DNA of 55,760 bases, taken from an uncultured Lachnospiraceae bacterium. Lineage in GTDB: Bacteria > Bacillota > Clostridia > Lachnospirales > Lachnospiraceae. Positions 18,182 through 26,426 of the stretch are shown in pieces. The notes beneath the pieces were generated by a model. It did no database searches. It had not been told where the DNA came from and saw only the letters and a list, made by a program, of their open reading frames with translations. The first letter of the stretch is position 1. Every line of letters starts with the position of its first letter. The position numbers and the translations under genes were made by a program. Where the stretch lies: NCBI GenBank assembly GCA_900544685.1, contig UQWA01000021.1, positions 1-55,760 on the forward strand, given 5' to 3'.

Positions 18182-19372
18182 ATGTATAAAAAGAAGAGCA
18201 AACTTCCGGCTGTGATTACCGGTGTATTTATGGTAATAGTATTTGCAATCCTGATTTTTTTAAACGTGAAAAAGCATCAGAATGACATTCCAATAGAGGA
18301 ACCGGAAACCGAAGCCGTGTCCCATGAGGTGACCCTGTATAAAAGCAGTGATGCCGGGTTTGCATTCAATCAGGAGTATTTAAAAGAAGATGCAGGAACG
18401 GCAACGATCCTGTCCATACCGGAAGATACGTTTGTGACGATCCTGGTATCCCCAAAAGATGGAAAGGAATTTAAAGATCTGGATATGCAGGATACGAACT
18501 TAAGCAGGATCAACTATTCGGTGCTGGATACGGAGACAACGGAGAAAAGAATTAATTTTGTCATGCCAAAGGCAGACGTGATTATGAATTTCAGTTTTTC
18601 GGACCAGATGCTGTCTTACAGCGAAACAGAGACAAAAGAAACGGAAGGTACAGATGGCTATGATATCACGCTGCATGGCGTGACCTCGGAGATCCTGGTC
18701 AGCTATAACGGTTTATTTGATGATAAAGAGTTTATCCAGCAGTTCGGGGATTCCCTGCATGTGGATTCTGCCAGAAGCAGTTATTCGGATGTGACAGACA
18801 TCACATTTGAAAAACGGGCATATGACGGGGAACAGGACAGTGATAAAGTATATCATTACATTTACTTAAATGAAGACACGGAAAGGGAACTGCTTGCCAC
18901 TTTCTTTGTGAAGGAAAAGCGGTATGTTTTCTCGGAACTGCCGGAAACAGAGAAAGAAAGAGAGAATGAAACGGACAGACCGGAAGCAGCAGGAGGTGCA
19001 TCCGGATATGGAGCATCTGGAAATGGAAGCACTGGTGGAAGCAGCACGATAACGACCGGATCAGTAGGAAGTTCTTCCGGAAGCACCGGTGCATCCGGAG
19101 GCGAAACAAGGACGGTCACCACATCCTTTGATATCCTGAAAGTGTCACAGAACCTGCTGGATTACTGCGGCGGGAAAGACAAGTTTTACGATAAGGCATT
19201 TGAATATGTGTTATCCAAAAAGCTGACAGGCGAGATTGTGGGAACCATGAGCAGCCATAAGATTGACGTGGAAAAGGAAGAAGCAACCTTTGAAATCAAA
19301 TTAAATACCGGGAAAACCATCAAAGGAACCTATAACAAAAAAGAAAAAGCCTATTCCTACGAAGGGCTTTAA
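18182..19372 (+). CDS. membrane-anchored extracellular ICE protein of unknown function
   Basis: A 396-residue protein. ATG 18182 is preferred to ATG 18176 because AAAGGAGA is then 8 bases upstream rather than 1. A membrane helix (AVITGVFMVIVFAILIFL) is followed by an acidic linker, a region of beta character, a Gly/Ser-rich flexible stretch (GASGNGSTGGSSTITTGS) and a C-terminal domain from FDILKVSQNLLDYCGGK to the end. That last domain resembles the C-terminus of the next gene product, including the G-T/V-x-GTY/GIY strand. It is probably a channel-associated or pseudopilus-like surface component. No family is recognised. Confidence 0.5.
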   Translation: MYKKKSKLPAVITGVFMVIVFAILIFLNVKKHQNDIPIEEPETEAVSHEVTLYKSSDAGFAFNQEYLKEDAGTATILSIPEDTFVTILVSPKDGKEFKDLDMQDTNLSRINYSVLDTETTEKRINFVMPKADVIMNFSFSDQMLSYSETETKETEGTDGYDITLHGVTSEILVSYNGLFDDKEFIQQFGDSLHVDSARSSYSDVTDITFEKRAYDGEQDSDKVYHYIYLNEDTERELLATFFVKEKRYVFSELPETEKERENETDRPEAAGGASGYGASGNGSTGGSSTITTGSVGSSSGSTGASGGETRTVTTSFDILKVSQNLLDYCGGKDKFYDKAFEYVLSKKLTGEIVGTMSSHKIDVEKEEATFEIKLNTGKTIKGTYNKKEKAYSYEGL

Positions 19373-19387
19373 GATGAGGGGAGCCAC

Positions 19388-20308
19388 ATGAAAGAGAAGC
19401 AAAGACTGGAAGAGGAGCAGAGGATGATGCCAGCGAAGGAAGAAACACAGCAGGAACATCAGACATTCCGGTATGTCTTGTTCTTTGCGGGAATCCTGAC
19501 CGCACTTGCAGCGGCAGCTTTCTTTGCCAGACAGGAACCGGCTGTGATGGAGAAAAAGCCAGCCCAGGTGCATATCCAGAAATTAGCAGAAACGGAAGCG
19601 GAAAGTTACACAATTCCACTTGAATGGGTGTTTGGAGAAAAAACGAAAACACAGGTTGGCGGGATGATCCGGGTATCCGGGCTGACGGATAAAGAAAAAA
19701 AGAAACTGAATTTTTGCGAGAGTGCATTTGTAACGGCACTCTCATATTTTTGTAAGGACCAGAACCTGACGGTATCCAGTGTCCGGTTTACCGAAGGAAT
19801 TACCGGATCTTCTGCAGCATCAAAAGTGTATCTGGCAGACCTTGGGAGTGAGACAGGCAAAGAACTGGTTGTGACCTTTTTCCCAAAACTTCCAGAGTTC
19901 TATTTGTTTGCCTTAAAGGAAAAAGAACCGGAAGAGACGGAAACCGAACAAGAGGAACCGGCCAGAATGACAGAAGATACGCCAGTGCCGGAAGCACAGA
20001 GGACTGCTCCGGAAACAGATAAACGCAAGGCAGAAGAAACCGAAAATACATATGATGCATCCAGATTTTCCATCCGACGTCTCCCGGAAGAACTGAAGAA
20101 TTATATTGGAAATGAATACCTGCTTCAGTATGAGTTGTACCACTACCTGTACGGAAGGGAAAATCAGGCAGCTACAGATGCAGCGGTGACAGGATATCAG
20201 ATTGATGCGGACACCAGAAGAGCCGAAGTGACATTTTCCGTATCAGATGGATCAGTGGTTACGGGCATCTACTGGCTGGACAGCGGATCATGGGAATTTG
20301 CCTCATAA
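19388..20308 (+). CDS. membrane-anchored extracellular ICE protein, paralogue of the preceding one
   Basis: A 306-residue protein with a charged cytoplasmic head, one membrane helix (VLFFAGILTALAAAAFFA), an exported domain and an acidic linker (EKEPEETETEQEEPARM). A C-terminal domain begins FSIRRLPEELKNYIGNEYLL and contains RRAEVTFSVSDGSVVTGIYW. The C-terminal domain aligns in order with that of the upstream neighbour. It is the last gene before the probable oriT. The function is unknown; position suggests a part of the mating channel or its wall-spanning section. Confidence 0.5.
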   Translation: MKEKQRLEEEQRMMPAKEETQQEHQTFRYVLFFAGILTALAAAAFFARQEPAVMEKKPAQVHIQKLAETEAESYTIPLEWVFGEKTKTQVGGMIRVSGLTDKEKKKLNFCESAFVTALSYFCKDQNLTVSSVRFTEGITGSSAASKVYLADLGSETGKELVVTFFPKLPEFYLFALKEKEPEETETEQEEPARMTEDTPVPEAQRTAPETDKRKAEETENTYDASRFSIRRLPEELKNYIGNEYLLQYELYHYLYGRENQAATDAAVTGYQIDADTRRAEVTFSVSDGSVVTGIYWLDSGSWEFAS

Positions 20309-20312
20309 CATG

Positions 20313-20460
20313 AGCAGATTCGGGGTCGCAGGGAACTCCCTGCCAGGGTGCCTTTGTATATACAAAGGCGTATCTTGCCATTTACTTATTTCATAGAAAA
20401 AGACCGCAAGAAAGATGGGCGTACTGGCACCGGGAAATATAGAAAAAAGGGGAGACAAAA
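20313..20460 (+). other. oriT: probable origin of transfer (oriT)
   Basis: A 150-base gap directly before mobC and the relaxase gene. It holds GCAGGGA-AC-TCCCTGC (20328-20343, perfect inverted repeat), the perfect 18-base palindrome CCTTTGTATATACAAAGG (20351-20368), and directly after it CGTATCTTGCC. TATCTTG followed by C fits the IncP-type nick consensus (YATCYTG, cut before C/Y) expected for a MobP relaxase, which puts a nick between 20377 and 20378. The strand and exact cut are inferred. Confidence 0.65.
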
Positions 20461-20466
20461 AAGATT

Positions 20467-20850
20467 ATGGGAAAGAAAAACAACAAGGACAGGGTGATCC
20501 TTGTCCGCTGCAGCGAACGGGAAATCAGGCGGATCGATGAACTCAGCAGGAAAAACCATCAGACCAGATCTGCCTATGTCCGAAACTGCGCTTTAAACGG
20601 AACAGCAAGGGAACAGCCGGTGGAGATACTGGATGTCTTAAAGGAGCTTGACTACCTGAACCGGAAAATCGGAAATAATATCAACCAGATTGTAAAGGCA
20701 GGCCATGCAAGAGGCTTTGTAATGAAGGAAGATACCGATGCACTGAGCAGACTTTTAAACAAACTGGATGAATCTTACGAAAAGGTATACCGGAAATTAG
20801 TGAGAAAAAGGCATGGCAATCACAAAGCTGCTGCGTCTGAAAGAGCGTAA
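20467..20850 (+). CDS. mobC: MobC-like relaxosome accessory protein
   Basis: A 127-residue protein. The N-terminal half (VILVRCSEREIRRIDELSRK, then QTRSAYVRNCALNG) has the ribbon-helix-helix look of MobC proteins. The C-terminal half carries the MobC signature LDYLNRKIGNNINQIVKAGH. MobC binds oriT and helps the relaxase open the strands. It lies just downstream of the oriT candidate, and its 3' end overlaps the relaxase start by 38 bases. Confidence 0.88.
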   Translation: MGKKNNKDRVILVRCSEREIRRIDELSRKNHQTRSAYVRNCALNGTAREQPVEILDVLKELDYLNRKIGNNINQIVKAGHARGFVMKEDTDALSRLLNKLDESYEKVYRKLVRKRHGNHKAAASERA

Positions 20851-22246
20851 ATCTGGTAACCGGGCCGGGCATCTGAAACATAATCTCTGCTATATCTGCA
20901 GGCCGGAGAAAACCATGCAGGGAACCTATATTGGAGGAACAGCCGGGCATACATGGGAGATGGCTTACCGGAGCATGATGAGGAACAAAGCGTACTGGGA
21001 GAAAGAAGACGGTACACAGGGCTTCCATTATGTCATTTCCTTTTCACCGGATGAAAGGATCACGCCGGGGCAGTGCCTGGCCTTTGCAGAAGAATTTGCC
21101 GCAGAGCTTCTGGGGGAAGACTATCTGTACCTGATTGCCGTCCATAACGATACGGGGCACCTTCATGCGCATATCACGTTTGATTCGGTTGGGATAACAA
21201 CAGGAAAAAAATTTCATTCTCCAAGAGGGGACTGGGAGAAACGGATACAGCCCATCACGGACCGGTTATGCCAAAAGTATGGTTTTTCCGTTTTGGAACC
21301 AGATCAGAAAACCGGGAAAACTTACGGAGAATGGAAGCATGAACAGGAGCAGAAAAAATTAGGAACGGAACAGGCCGGGTACAGCTGGTATGACATCATC
21401 CGGGATGATATTGACGAAGCCATAGAATACAGTGACACGTACGAAGCATTTCTTTCCTATTTAGAGGAACATGGCTATCAGGTACGAAGCGGAAAGTATT
21501 TATCATTAAAACCAGATGGAAGAAAGCAGGCCGTCCGTACCAGCCGTCTGGGAATGGGATACACGAAAGAAGAACTGACAGAGCGGATTCAAAACAAAGA
21601 GTATGGAGATGTACTGGATTACCGGATGGCAACTTATGGCAGCCGGAGGGAGATGCGGAACATCATCTGTGCCAGGATACAGAAGTCACCTGGCTGGAAG
21701 ATGCCGGAGTACCAGAAACAGTTTTACCGCAGATGGAACCAGACCTTTTTTATCCGGAAACCAGAGTACAGGAAACTGAGCTGGGCGGCGAACCGGAAGG
21801 AAATACTGGAAGTGACGAGGCTTGCTGATGTGATCCGTTATCTGGTAGAACACGATATCGAATCCGTGGATGATCTGCAGGAACGAAAGTCGGAGCTTTT
21901 CAGGGAAAAGAAGTATCTGATGGAACAGAAAAGAATAACTTCCACCAGAATCCAGAAAAGCGGAGCATTTGTGGCACTGCGAAAATATGAGCGGTTTGTG
22001 AAAAACATGGAAGGCTTGCCGGAAGCATATGAAAAAGCAGAAGAGCTTCTATCCGAGGTGGAACGCTACGGGACACTGGAAGAGGTGAGGAGCCGTTACA
22101 AAAATCTAAAAGAAAAGCAGAAGGAATACCGCATGACGGAAAAAGACCTGAACCAGGAACTGAAAATCCTGAGTGATGCAGAAAAAGATCAGGAACTGAA
22201 TCTGGGAAGGACAGAGATAAAGAGAAGCAGAAAACTGACGGAATAA
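20813..22246 (+). CDS. MobP-type relaxase
   Basis: A 477-residue relaxase/mobilisation nuclease. It would cut oriT on one strand, stay bound to the 5' end and guide it to the channel. The N-terminal 200 residues contain the likely tyrosine region (GHLKHNLCYICRPEK), the HYVISF strand and the metal-binding three-histidine motif HNDTGHLHAHITF near residues 108-120. The C-terminal half is a long charged coiled coil. It overlaps mobC and lies next to the oriT candidate. The exact catalytic tyrosine is not certain. Confidence 0.92.
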   Translation: MAITKLLRLKERKSGNRAGHLKHNLCYICRPEKTMQGTYIGGTAGHTWEMAYRSMMRNKAYWEKEDGTQGFHYVISFSPDERITPGQCLAFAEEFAAELLGEDYLYLIAVHNDTGHLHAHITFDSVGITTGKKFHSPRGDWEKRIQPITDRLCQKYGFSVLEPDQKTGKTYGEWKHEQEQKKLGTEQAGYSWYDIIRDDIDEAIEYSDTYEAFLSYLEEHGYQVRSGKYLSLKPDGRKQAVRTSRLGMGYTKEELTERIQNKEYGDVLDYRMATYGSRREMRNIICARIQKSPGWKMPEYQKQFYRRWNQTFFIRKPEYRKLSWAANRKEILEVTRLADVIRYLVEHDIESVDDLQERKSELFREKKYLMEQKRITSTRIQKSGAFVALRKYERFVKNMEGLPEAYEKAEELLSEVERYGTLEEVRSRYKNLKEKQKEYRMTEKDLNQELKILSDAEKDQELNLGRTEIKRSRKLTE

Positions 22247-22340
22247 ACGAAAGATGAGAGGTGATTCCATTGCCGTTTTGAAAGAAAAAAGACCTACTAC
22301 CACATATCGCAGAAAATAAAAATGAAAGAGAGGACCAGAG

Positions 22341-22505
22341 ATGGATTATCAGATGACGCTGCCAAAGGGCGGAAGCATAACATTGGAAGAGAGCAAACCG
22401 GAGGATACAGGAAAGAACAGGATGCGGATGTATACGTTTTATGAAGGCGTAAGATCTGCTGGAAGGAGAAAACCAGATGGAGCAGATGAAGAAAAAATTA
22501 GCTGA
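22341..22505 (+). CDS. 54-residue hypothetical protein
   Basis: ATG 22341 has GAGAGGACC upstream. The frame reads MDYQMTLPKGGSITLEESKP and continues to EKIS, and its end overlaps the next gene (22477) in another frame. It lies between the relaxase and the first DUF5688 gene. No family is recognised. The Gly/Ser-containing start and the overlap with the next start suggest a real coupled small gene, but support is modest. Confidence 0.4.
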   Translation: MDYQMTLPKGGSITLEESKPEDTGKNRMRMYTFYEGVRSAGRRKPDGADEEKIS

Positions 22506-23505
22506 ATATATGAAAGAGCATCTGCCGGACTACCTCCCGCAGACAGAAAAATACCGGATCAGGATAAAAGAGATCCTGAAAGAAAATGATGTGAAGCGGA
22601 CGGCGGTCATCGTTTCAGAAAAGGGGGAAATGGAGCATGTCAGTGCCTGCCTGTTTCTGGAAAGTTTTTTAGAAGAATATGAATATCCAGTGTATCGGGA
22701 TCTGGAACAGATTGCCGGGGACAGAGAGACCTGCCAGAAGATCTGCCGGGAAATGGCATCTGTGTACGAAGCAAACAGAATGACCAGATCGGACTTTGAT
22801 TTTGCAAAAGCCAGCCAGATCCATTCGTTCCCATACGTAAAGCCAGCCCTGCGTGCTGGGATCTGTGATCCGGACAGAAACCGGGAAATGCTGAAAACAC
22901 TGGTTTCTGACAGGATAGGAGATTTTGCACAATATTATTATCTTGCAGATTTTCTTCTGAAAGATACCATGCTGAAGGTTACAAACCGTATGCTGGAGGG
23001 GTGGAAGGTTTCAAAAGAGGAACTGCGGGAAGCAGCGATGGAAAATATGAAACAGGAAATGCGGCTGGTACCGATGGAAGAATTTATGGAAGGGGCCTGC
23101 ACAAAAGACGAACTGGAAAAAAACAGAGAAAGAGGCATGTATGTACTGACAAATCAAAAAGGCTGTTATGGCGCAGGGATGATTTTACATCCGGATATCC
23201 AGAAACTGGTATCCGATAAGATGGAAGGGGACTATTACGTGCTCCCGTCATCGCTCCATGAAGTCCTGATTGTGTCAGACAATCCGGAAACAGATCTGGA
23301 TGATCTGACAGCAGAAGTAAAAATGGCCAATGAACGGGTGGGGGAAGAAGATCTTTTATCCTACCATGTGCAGCATTATTCAGCGTCGGCACAGACCCTG
23401 GAAAATGCCTGCCAGTACCAGAAAAAAGTAAAAGCGGATCCACAAAAGTATGGAAAGGAACAGGAGATAACGGCAAAGCAGCGGACAGGGATGGTACGTG
23501 GATAA
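22477..23505 (+). CDS. DUF5688 family protein (copy 1)
   Basis: A 342-residue soluble protein of the DUF5688 type, common in Firmicute ICEs. Family-like segments are the central PYVKPALRAGICDPDRNREML, the GDFAQYYYLADFLLKDTMLK strand region, the AAMENMKQEM helix, and YYVLPSSLHEVLIV near the C-terminus. No catalytic motif is visible and the function is unknown. It starts after GGAAGGAG. A paralogue follows 48 bases downstream, so a duplication is clear. It is a cargo or accessory gene between the relaxase and ArdC. Confidence 0.7.
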   Translation: MEQMKKKLAEYMKEHLPDYLPQTEKYRIRIKEILKENDVKRTAVIVSEKGEMEHVSACLFLESFLEEYEYPVYRDLEQIAGDRETCQKICREMASVYEANRMTRSDFDFAKASQIHSFPYVKPALRAGICDPDRNREMLKTLVSDRIGDFAQYYYLADFLLKDTMLKVTNRMLEGWKVSKEELREAAMENMKQEMRLVPMEEFMEGACTKDELEKNRERGMYVLTNQKGCYGAGMILHPDIQKLVSDKMEGDYYVLPSSLHEVLIVSDNPETDLDDLTAEVKMANERVGEEDLLSYHVQHYSASAQTLENACQYQKKVKADPQKYGKEQEITAKQRTGMVRG

Positions 23506-23553
23506 GCTTTTCTGAAAAAAGGCAAAAGATAAGAAAAGGATGGAAACATACAA

Positions 23554-24573
23554 ATGGAACAGAAGAAAGAAGAACTGCTGGCTTATATCTGCCAGCATAT
23601 CAAAGAATATGTGCCTGAAAAATATCAGGACTGTGACCTGGATACCAGAACGGTAGTGCGGACAAATGACAGAAAAAAGACCGGTATCAGCCTGTCGGTG
23701 AAAAAAGCGGATGGAAGTTCCCTTGCACCGTGTGTTTATCTGGAAGATCTGTTAGATGCTTATATGAAAGAAAAAGATATGCAGGATATGGAAATGCTTG
23801 GAGAAAAGGATTACCGGAAAATCTGCTTCCAGATGGGAGAAGTTTTTTGCGGGGCGCTTAAGGAAACCGAACAGATCTCGATGGAGCGTTTTCTGGATTT
23901 TGCAGAAATGAAACCAAATATTCAGGTATATATCTGCGATGCAGAGAAAAACCAGAAGATGCTGTCCGGCGTGGTGCATGAACAGCAGGGGGATTTCGCA
24001 CAGTATTATGTAGTGGCTGGGTATCCACTCAAAAACAGCAGTATCAAGATCACGGACGGAATCATGGAACAGTGGGGAACGACAAGAGAAGAGATCCACA
24101 GGGCAGCTATGGAAAACGCAAAAAAGAGTATGATGTTTTTGAACATAGGCGAATTCCTGACTAAGGCGGTTCCGGGATGCGGGATATCCCCTGTGCCTAT
24201 GTATATCCTTACCAACGTGGACCAGAAGTTTGGTGCAGGAGGTATTATGAATCCGGATATCCAGGATAGGATCGCAAAAGAACTGAAAGGGGATTATTAT
24301 GTACTGCCGTCATCCAAACATGAAGTCATCCTTCTCCCGGAGGAGGATGCCATGTCGCTGGAAGAAATGACAGAACTGGTGCAGTCAGTGAACAGGAGTG
24401 AGGTAAGTGAAGAGGATTTCCTGTCAGATAAGGTACAGCATTATTCTGCTTATGCACACGTCCTGGAAAATGCCGGCCAGTATGTCAGAAATGCAGAAAA
24501 GGATCCGGAAAAATATGGAAAGAAACATGCGGCACAGGAAAAAGCAGTTCCCATGCCTGCACCGGTTTTATAA
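23554..24573 (+). CDS. DUF5688 family protein (copy 2)
   Basis: A 339-residue paralogue of the preceding protein, with matching blocks in the same order: GDFAQYYVVAGYPLKNSSIK, AAMENAKKSMMFLNIGEF, MYILTNVDQKFGAGG and YYVLPSSKHEVILL. The two differ throughout, so the duplication is old or the copies came separately. The start at 23554 is ATG with a purine-rich leader. The function is unknown. Confidence 0.7.
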   Translation: MEQKKEELLAYICQHIKEYVPEKYQDCDLDTRTVVRTNDRKKTGISLSVKKADGSSLAPCVYLEDLLDAYMKEKDMQDMEMLGEKDYRKICFQMGEVFCGALKETEQISMERFLDFAEMKPNIQVYICDAEKNQKMLSGVVHEQQGDFAQYYVVAGYPLKNSSIKITDGIMEQWGTTREEIHRAAMENAKKSMMFLNIGEFLTKAVPGCGISPVPMYILTNVDQKFGAGGIMNPDIQDRIAKELKGDYYVLPSSKHEVILLPEEDAMSLEEMTELVQSVNRSEVSEEDFLSDKVQHYSAYAHVLENAGQYVRNAEKDPEKYGKKHAAQEKAVPMPAPVL

Positions 24574-24595
24574 AAGCACAAAGGGGATGTGAGGA

Positions 24596-25498
24596 ATGGA
24601 TGAACAGGTAAAGAAACTGATGGATGAACTGGTGGATGGGGTCACCGGGATCTTTGACAGCGAAAAGTATAAAAGTTATCTGAGGACCATGGCGAAGTTT
24701 CCACATTACAGCTTTAACAATACGCTTCTGATTTACCTGCAGAGACCGGCTGCAAGCCATGTGGCGGGCTACCAGACCTGGAAAAGTAAGTTTGGGCGTC
24801 AGGTGAAAAAAGGCGAAAAAGGAATCCAGATCCTGGCTCCGGTTACCTACAAGACGAAAAAGAAGAAAACAGAGGAAGATAGGGAAACCAAAGATCAGGA
24901 AGAACCGGATCCTTTTTACATGCTTCGGGGTTTCCGGGTCGTGCATGTGTTTGATGTCTCCCAGACGGAGGGCAGGGAGCTCCCATCCATCGTGGAAAGC
25001 CTTCATGGAGAAGTGGAACAGTTCCCTTCTTTTTTTTCGGCCGTCTGCGGGATCTCCCCGGTGCCGGTATCTTATGAACCAATGGAAGACACAGTAGATG
25101 GATATTACAGCCATACGGAAAAACGGATCTGCATACGGGAGGGGATGAGTGAACGTCAGACCGCTGCAGCATTAATCCATGAACTCAGCCACGCCATGCT
25201 GCATAACCAGGAAATGCTGGAGGAAGAACAGGCATTGACCGGCATTAGGAAGGACAGAAAGACGAAAGAGGTGGAAGCGGAATCGGTGGCGTTTGTGGTG
25301 AACAGTTACTTTGGAAACCGGACGGATGAAAACAGCTTTGGGTATATCGCAGGCTGGTCATCCGGAAAAGAGGTGCCGGAACTATTGGCATCCCTGACTA
25401 CCATCCAGACAACGGCAGAGACGATCATACAGGGCATGGAACGGGCCTATCAAAAAGAACTGGAACGAAAAGAGGAACCAAAAGCCATGTGCAGATAA
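24596..25498 (+). CDS. ArdC-like ssDNA-binding / zinc metallopeptidase protein
   Basis: A 300-residue protein. Residues 1-85 match the ArdC N-terminal ssDNA-binding domain (FPHYSFNNTLLIYLQRP, then GYQTWKSKFGRQVKKGEKG). A charged linker and a zincin domain follow, with the motif LIHELSHAMLH near residue 194 and a downstream Glu in KEVEAESVAFVV. ArdC proteins protect incoming single-stranded DNA from restriction during conjugation. The whole protein matches the usual length, and the gene sits where anti-restriction genes are common on ICEs. Confidence 0.85.
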   Translation: MDEQVKKLMDELVDGVTGIFDSEKYKSYLRTMAKFPHYSFNNTLLIYLQRPAASHVAGYQTWKSKFGRQVKKGEKGIQILAPVTYKTKKKKTEEDRETKDQEEPDPFYMLRGFRVVHVFDVSQTEGRELPSIVESLHGEVEQFPSFFSAVCGISPVPVSYEPMEDTVDGYYSHTEKRICIREGMSERQTAAALIHELSHAMLHNQEMLEEEQALTGIRKDRKTKEVEAESVAFVVNSYFGNRTDENSFGYIAGWSSGKEVPELLASLTTIQTTAETIIQGMERAYQKELERKEEPKAMCR

Positions 25499-25518
25499 GG
25501 AAGAGGAGGGCAGAGAAA

Positions 25519-25851
25519 ATGGAACAGCAGCAGAGTGAACGCACCGAAGAACAGATGCAAAAGATGGAAGAGGAAATCCGGAGAATGCAGGAAAGACGGG
25601 AACTGTTAAAAAAACGGATGCAGAAACAGGAGCAGAAAGAACATGAAAAGTGGCTGAAAAACTATGAGCGTATCCTCATGGCAGAGTTTGGATCAAAATA
25701 CCATATCCTGTATACCCCGCAGGAAGCGGCGCAGGCATTCCTCATGAAAGAACAGGCAGTGCCAGAAGGCGTGATGCTGACAGGCAGGGTGGTGGAAGAG
25801 ATGGATAGGAAAACCGGGGAGGCATATGCAGGGGAGAACATAGAAACATGA
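25519..25851 (+). CDS. small coiled-coil protein of unknown function
   Basis: A 110-residue protein. ATG 25519 is chosen because AGGAGGG lies 10 bases upstream; the frame is open further back but has no ribosome site. The first half is a charged coiled coil rich in Glu, Gln and Met, and the second half is a compact domain from YHILYTPQEAAQAFLM to the end. Its stop overlaps the next start by 4 bases. It belongs to the ArdC-to-VirD4 operon. No family is recognised. Confidence 0.5.
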   Translation: MEQQQSERTEEQMQKMEEEIRRMQERRELLKKRMQKQEQKEHEKWLKNYERILMAEFGSKYHILYTPQEAAQAFLMKEQAVPEGVMLTGRVVEEMDRKTGEAYAGENIET

Positions 25852-26426
25852 ACATCACAGCAAACATGAAAATCATCGGGCAGGAAAAGCTTCTTGCGGT
25901 CGGGGATGTCATTCTGGATGACCTGATAGAGATACAGCAGGTAAAGGTTTTCCAGAATGGAGAAGAGACACGTGTCTACTTCCCGAAAAGGAAGGTAGGA
26001 AAGGAAGAAAAAGAGGTGGTGCATTTCACAGATCCGGAGATTCAGAAAAAAGTAGAAACGGCGGTACTGCAGAAAGTGGCAAGGCTGGTCAGAGAGAATG
26101 TCGGATGGGACTACTGCATAGAGGATATCAGGATTTCCATACGGCTGGTGAAGGGATCGGAATATATCCGAGGGATTGCAACGCTTACCTATAAAGATTG
26201 TATGGAGATCCGTGAAATCCAGATCCGGGAACAACGGGGAAGCCTGTACGTGCTTTATCCACATGGGCTGTACCGGAACCAGCCGTACCAGATCGTCTGC
26301 CCTGCATCGTACCACGTCATGTTCCTTGAGATGCTGAATCAGGAAATTCTGGAAGCGTACAAAAAAGCTGCGGAGCAGGAGAAACTGCCCGGAAAGGAGA
26401 AACAAGAGCATGAGCGAAGTAAGTGA
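25848..26426 (+). CDS. conserved ICE protein of unknown function
   Basis: A 192-residue protein beginning MNITANMKIIGQEKLLAVGD. It has alternating strands and a helix near LEMLNQEILEAYKKAAEQEK, with no membrane segment and no catalytic motif. One region (RGIATLTYKDCMEIREIQIR, then GSLYVLYPHG) has a weak resemblance to a SpoVG-type strand pattern, so it may be another member of that nucleic-acid-binding group, but this is a guess. It overlaps both neighbouring genes, so it is part of the coupled operon leading to virD4. Confidence 0.5.
   Translation: MNITANMKIIGQEKLLAVGDVILDDLIEIQQVKVFQNGEETRVYFPKRKVGKEEKEVVHFTDPEIQKKVETAVLQKVARLVRENVGWDYCIEDIRISIRLVKGSEYIRGIATLTYKDCMEIREIQIREQRGSLYVLYPHGLYRNQPYQIVCPASYHVMFLEMLNQEILEAYKKAAEQEKLPGKEKQEHERSK

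Noticed and set aside
22254..22319. 21-residue ORF between the relaxase and the 54-residue gene
   Set aside because: There is no ribosome site and no family, and the length is easily reached by chance.
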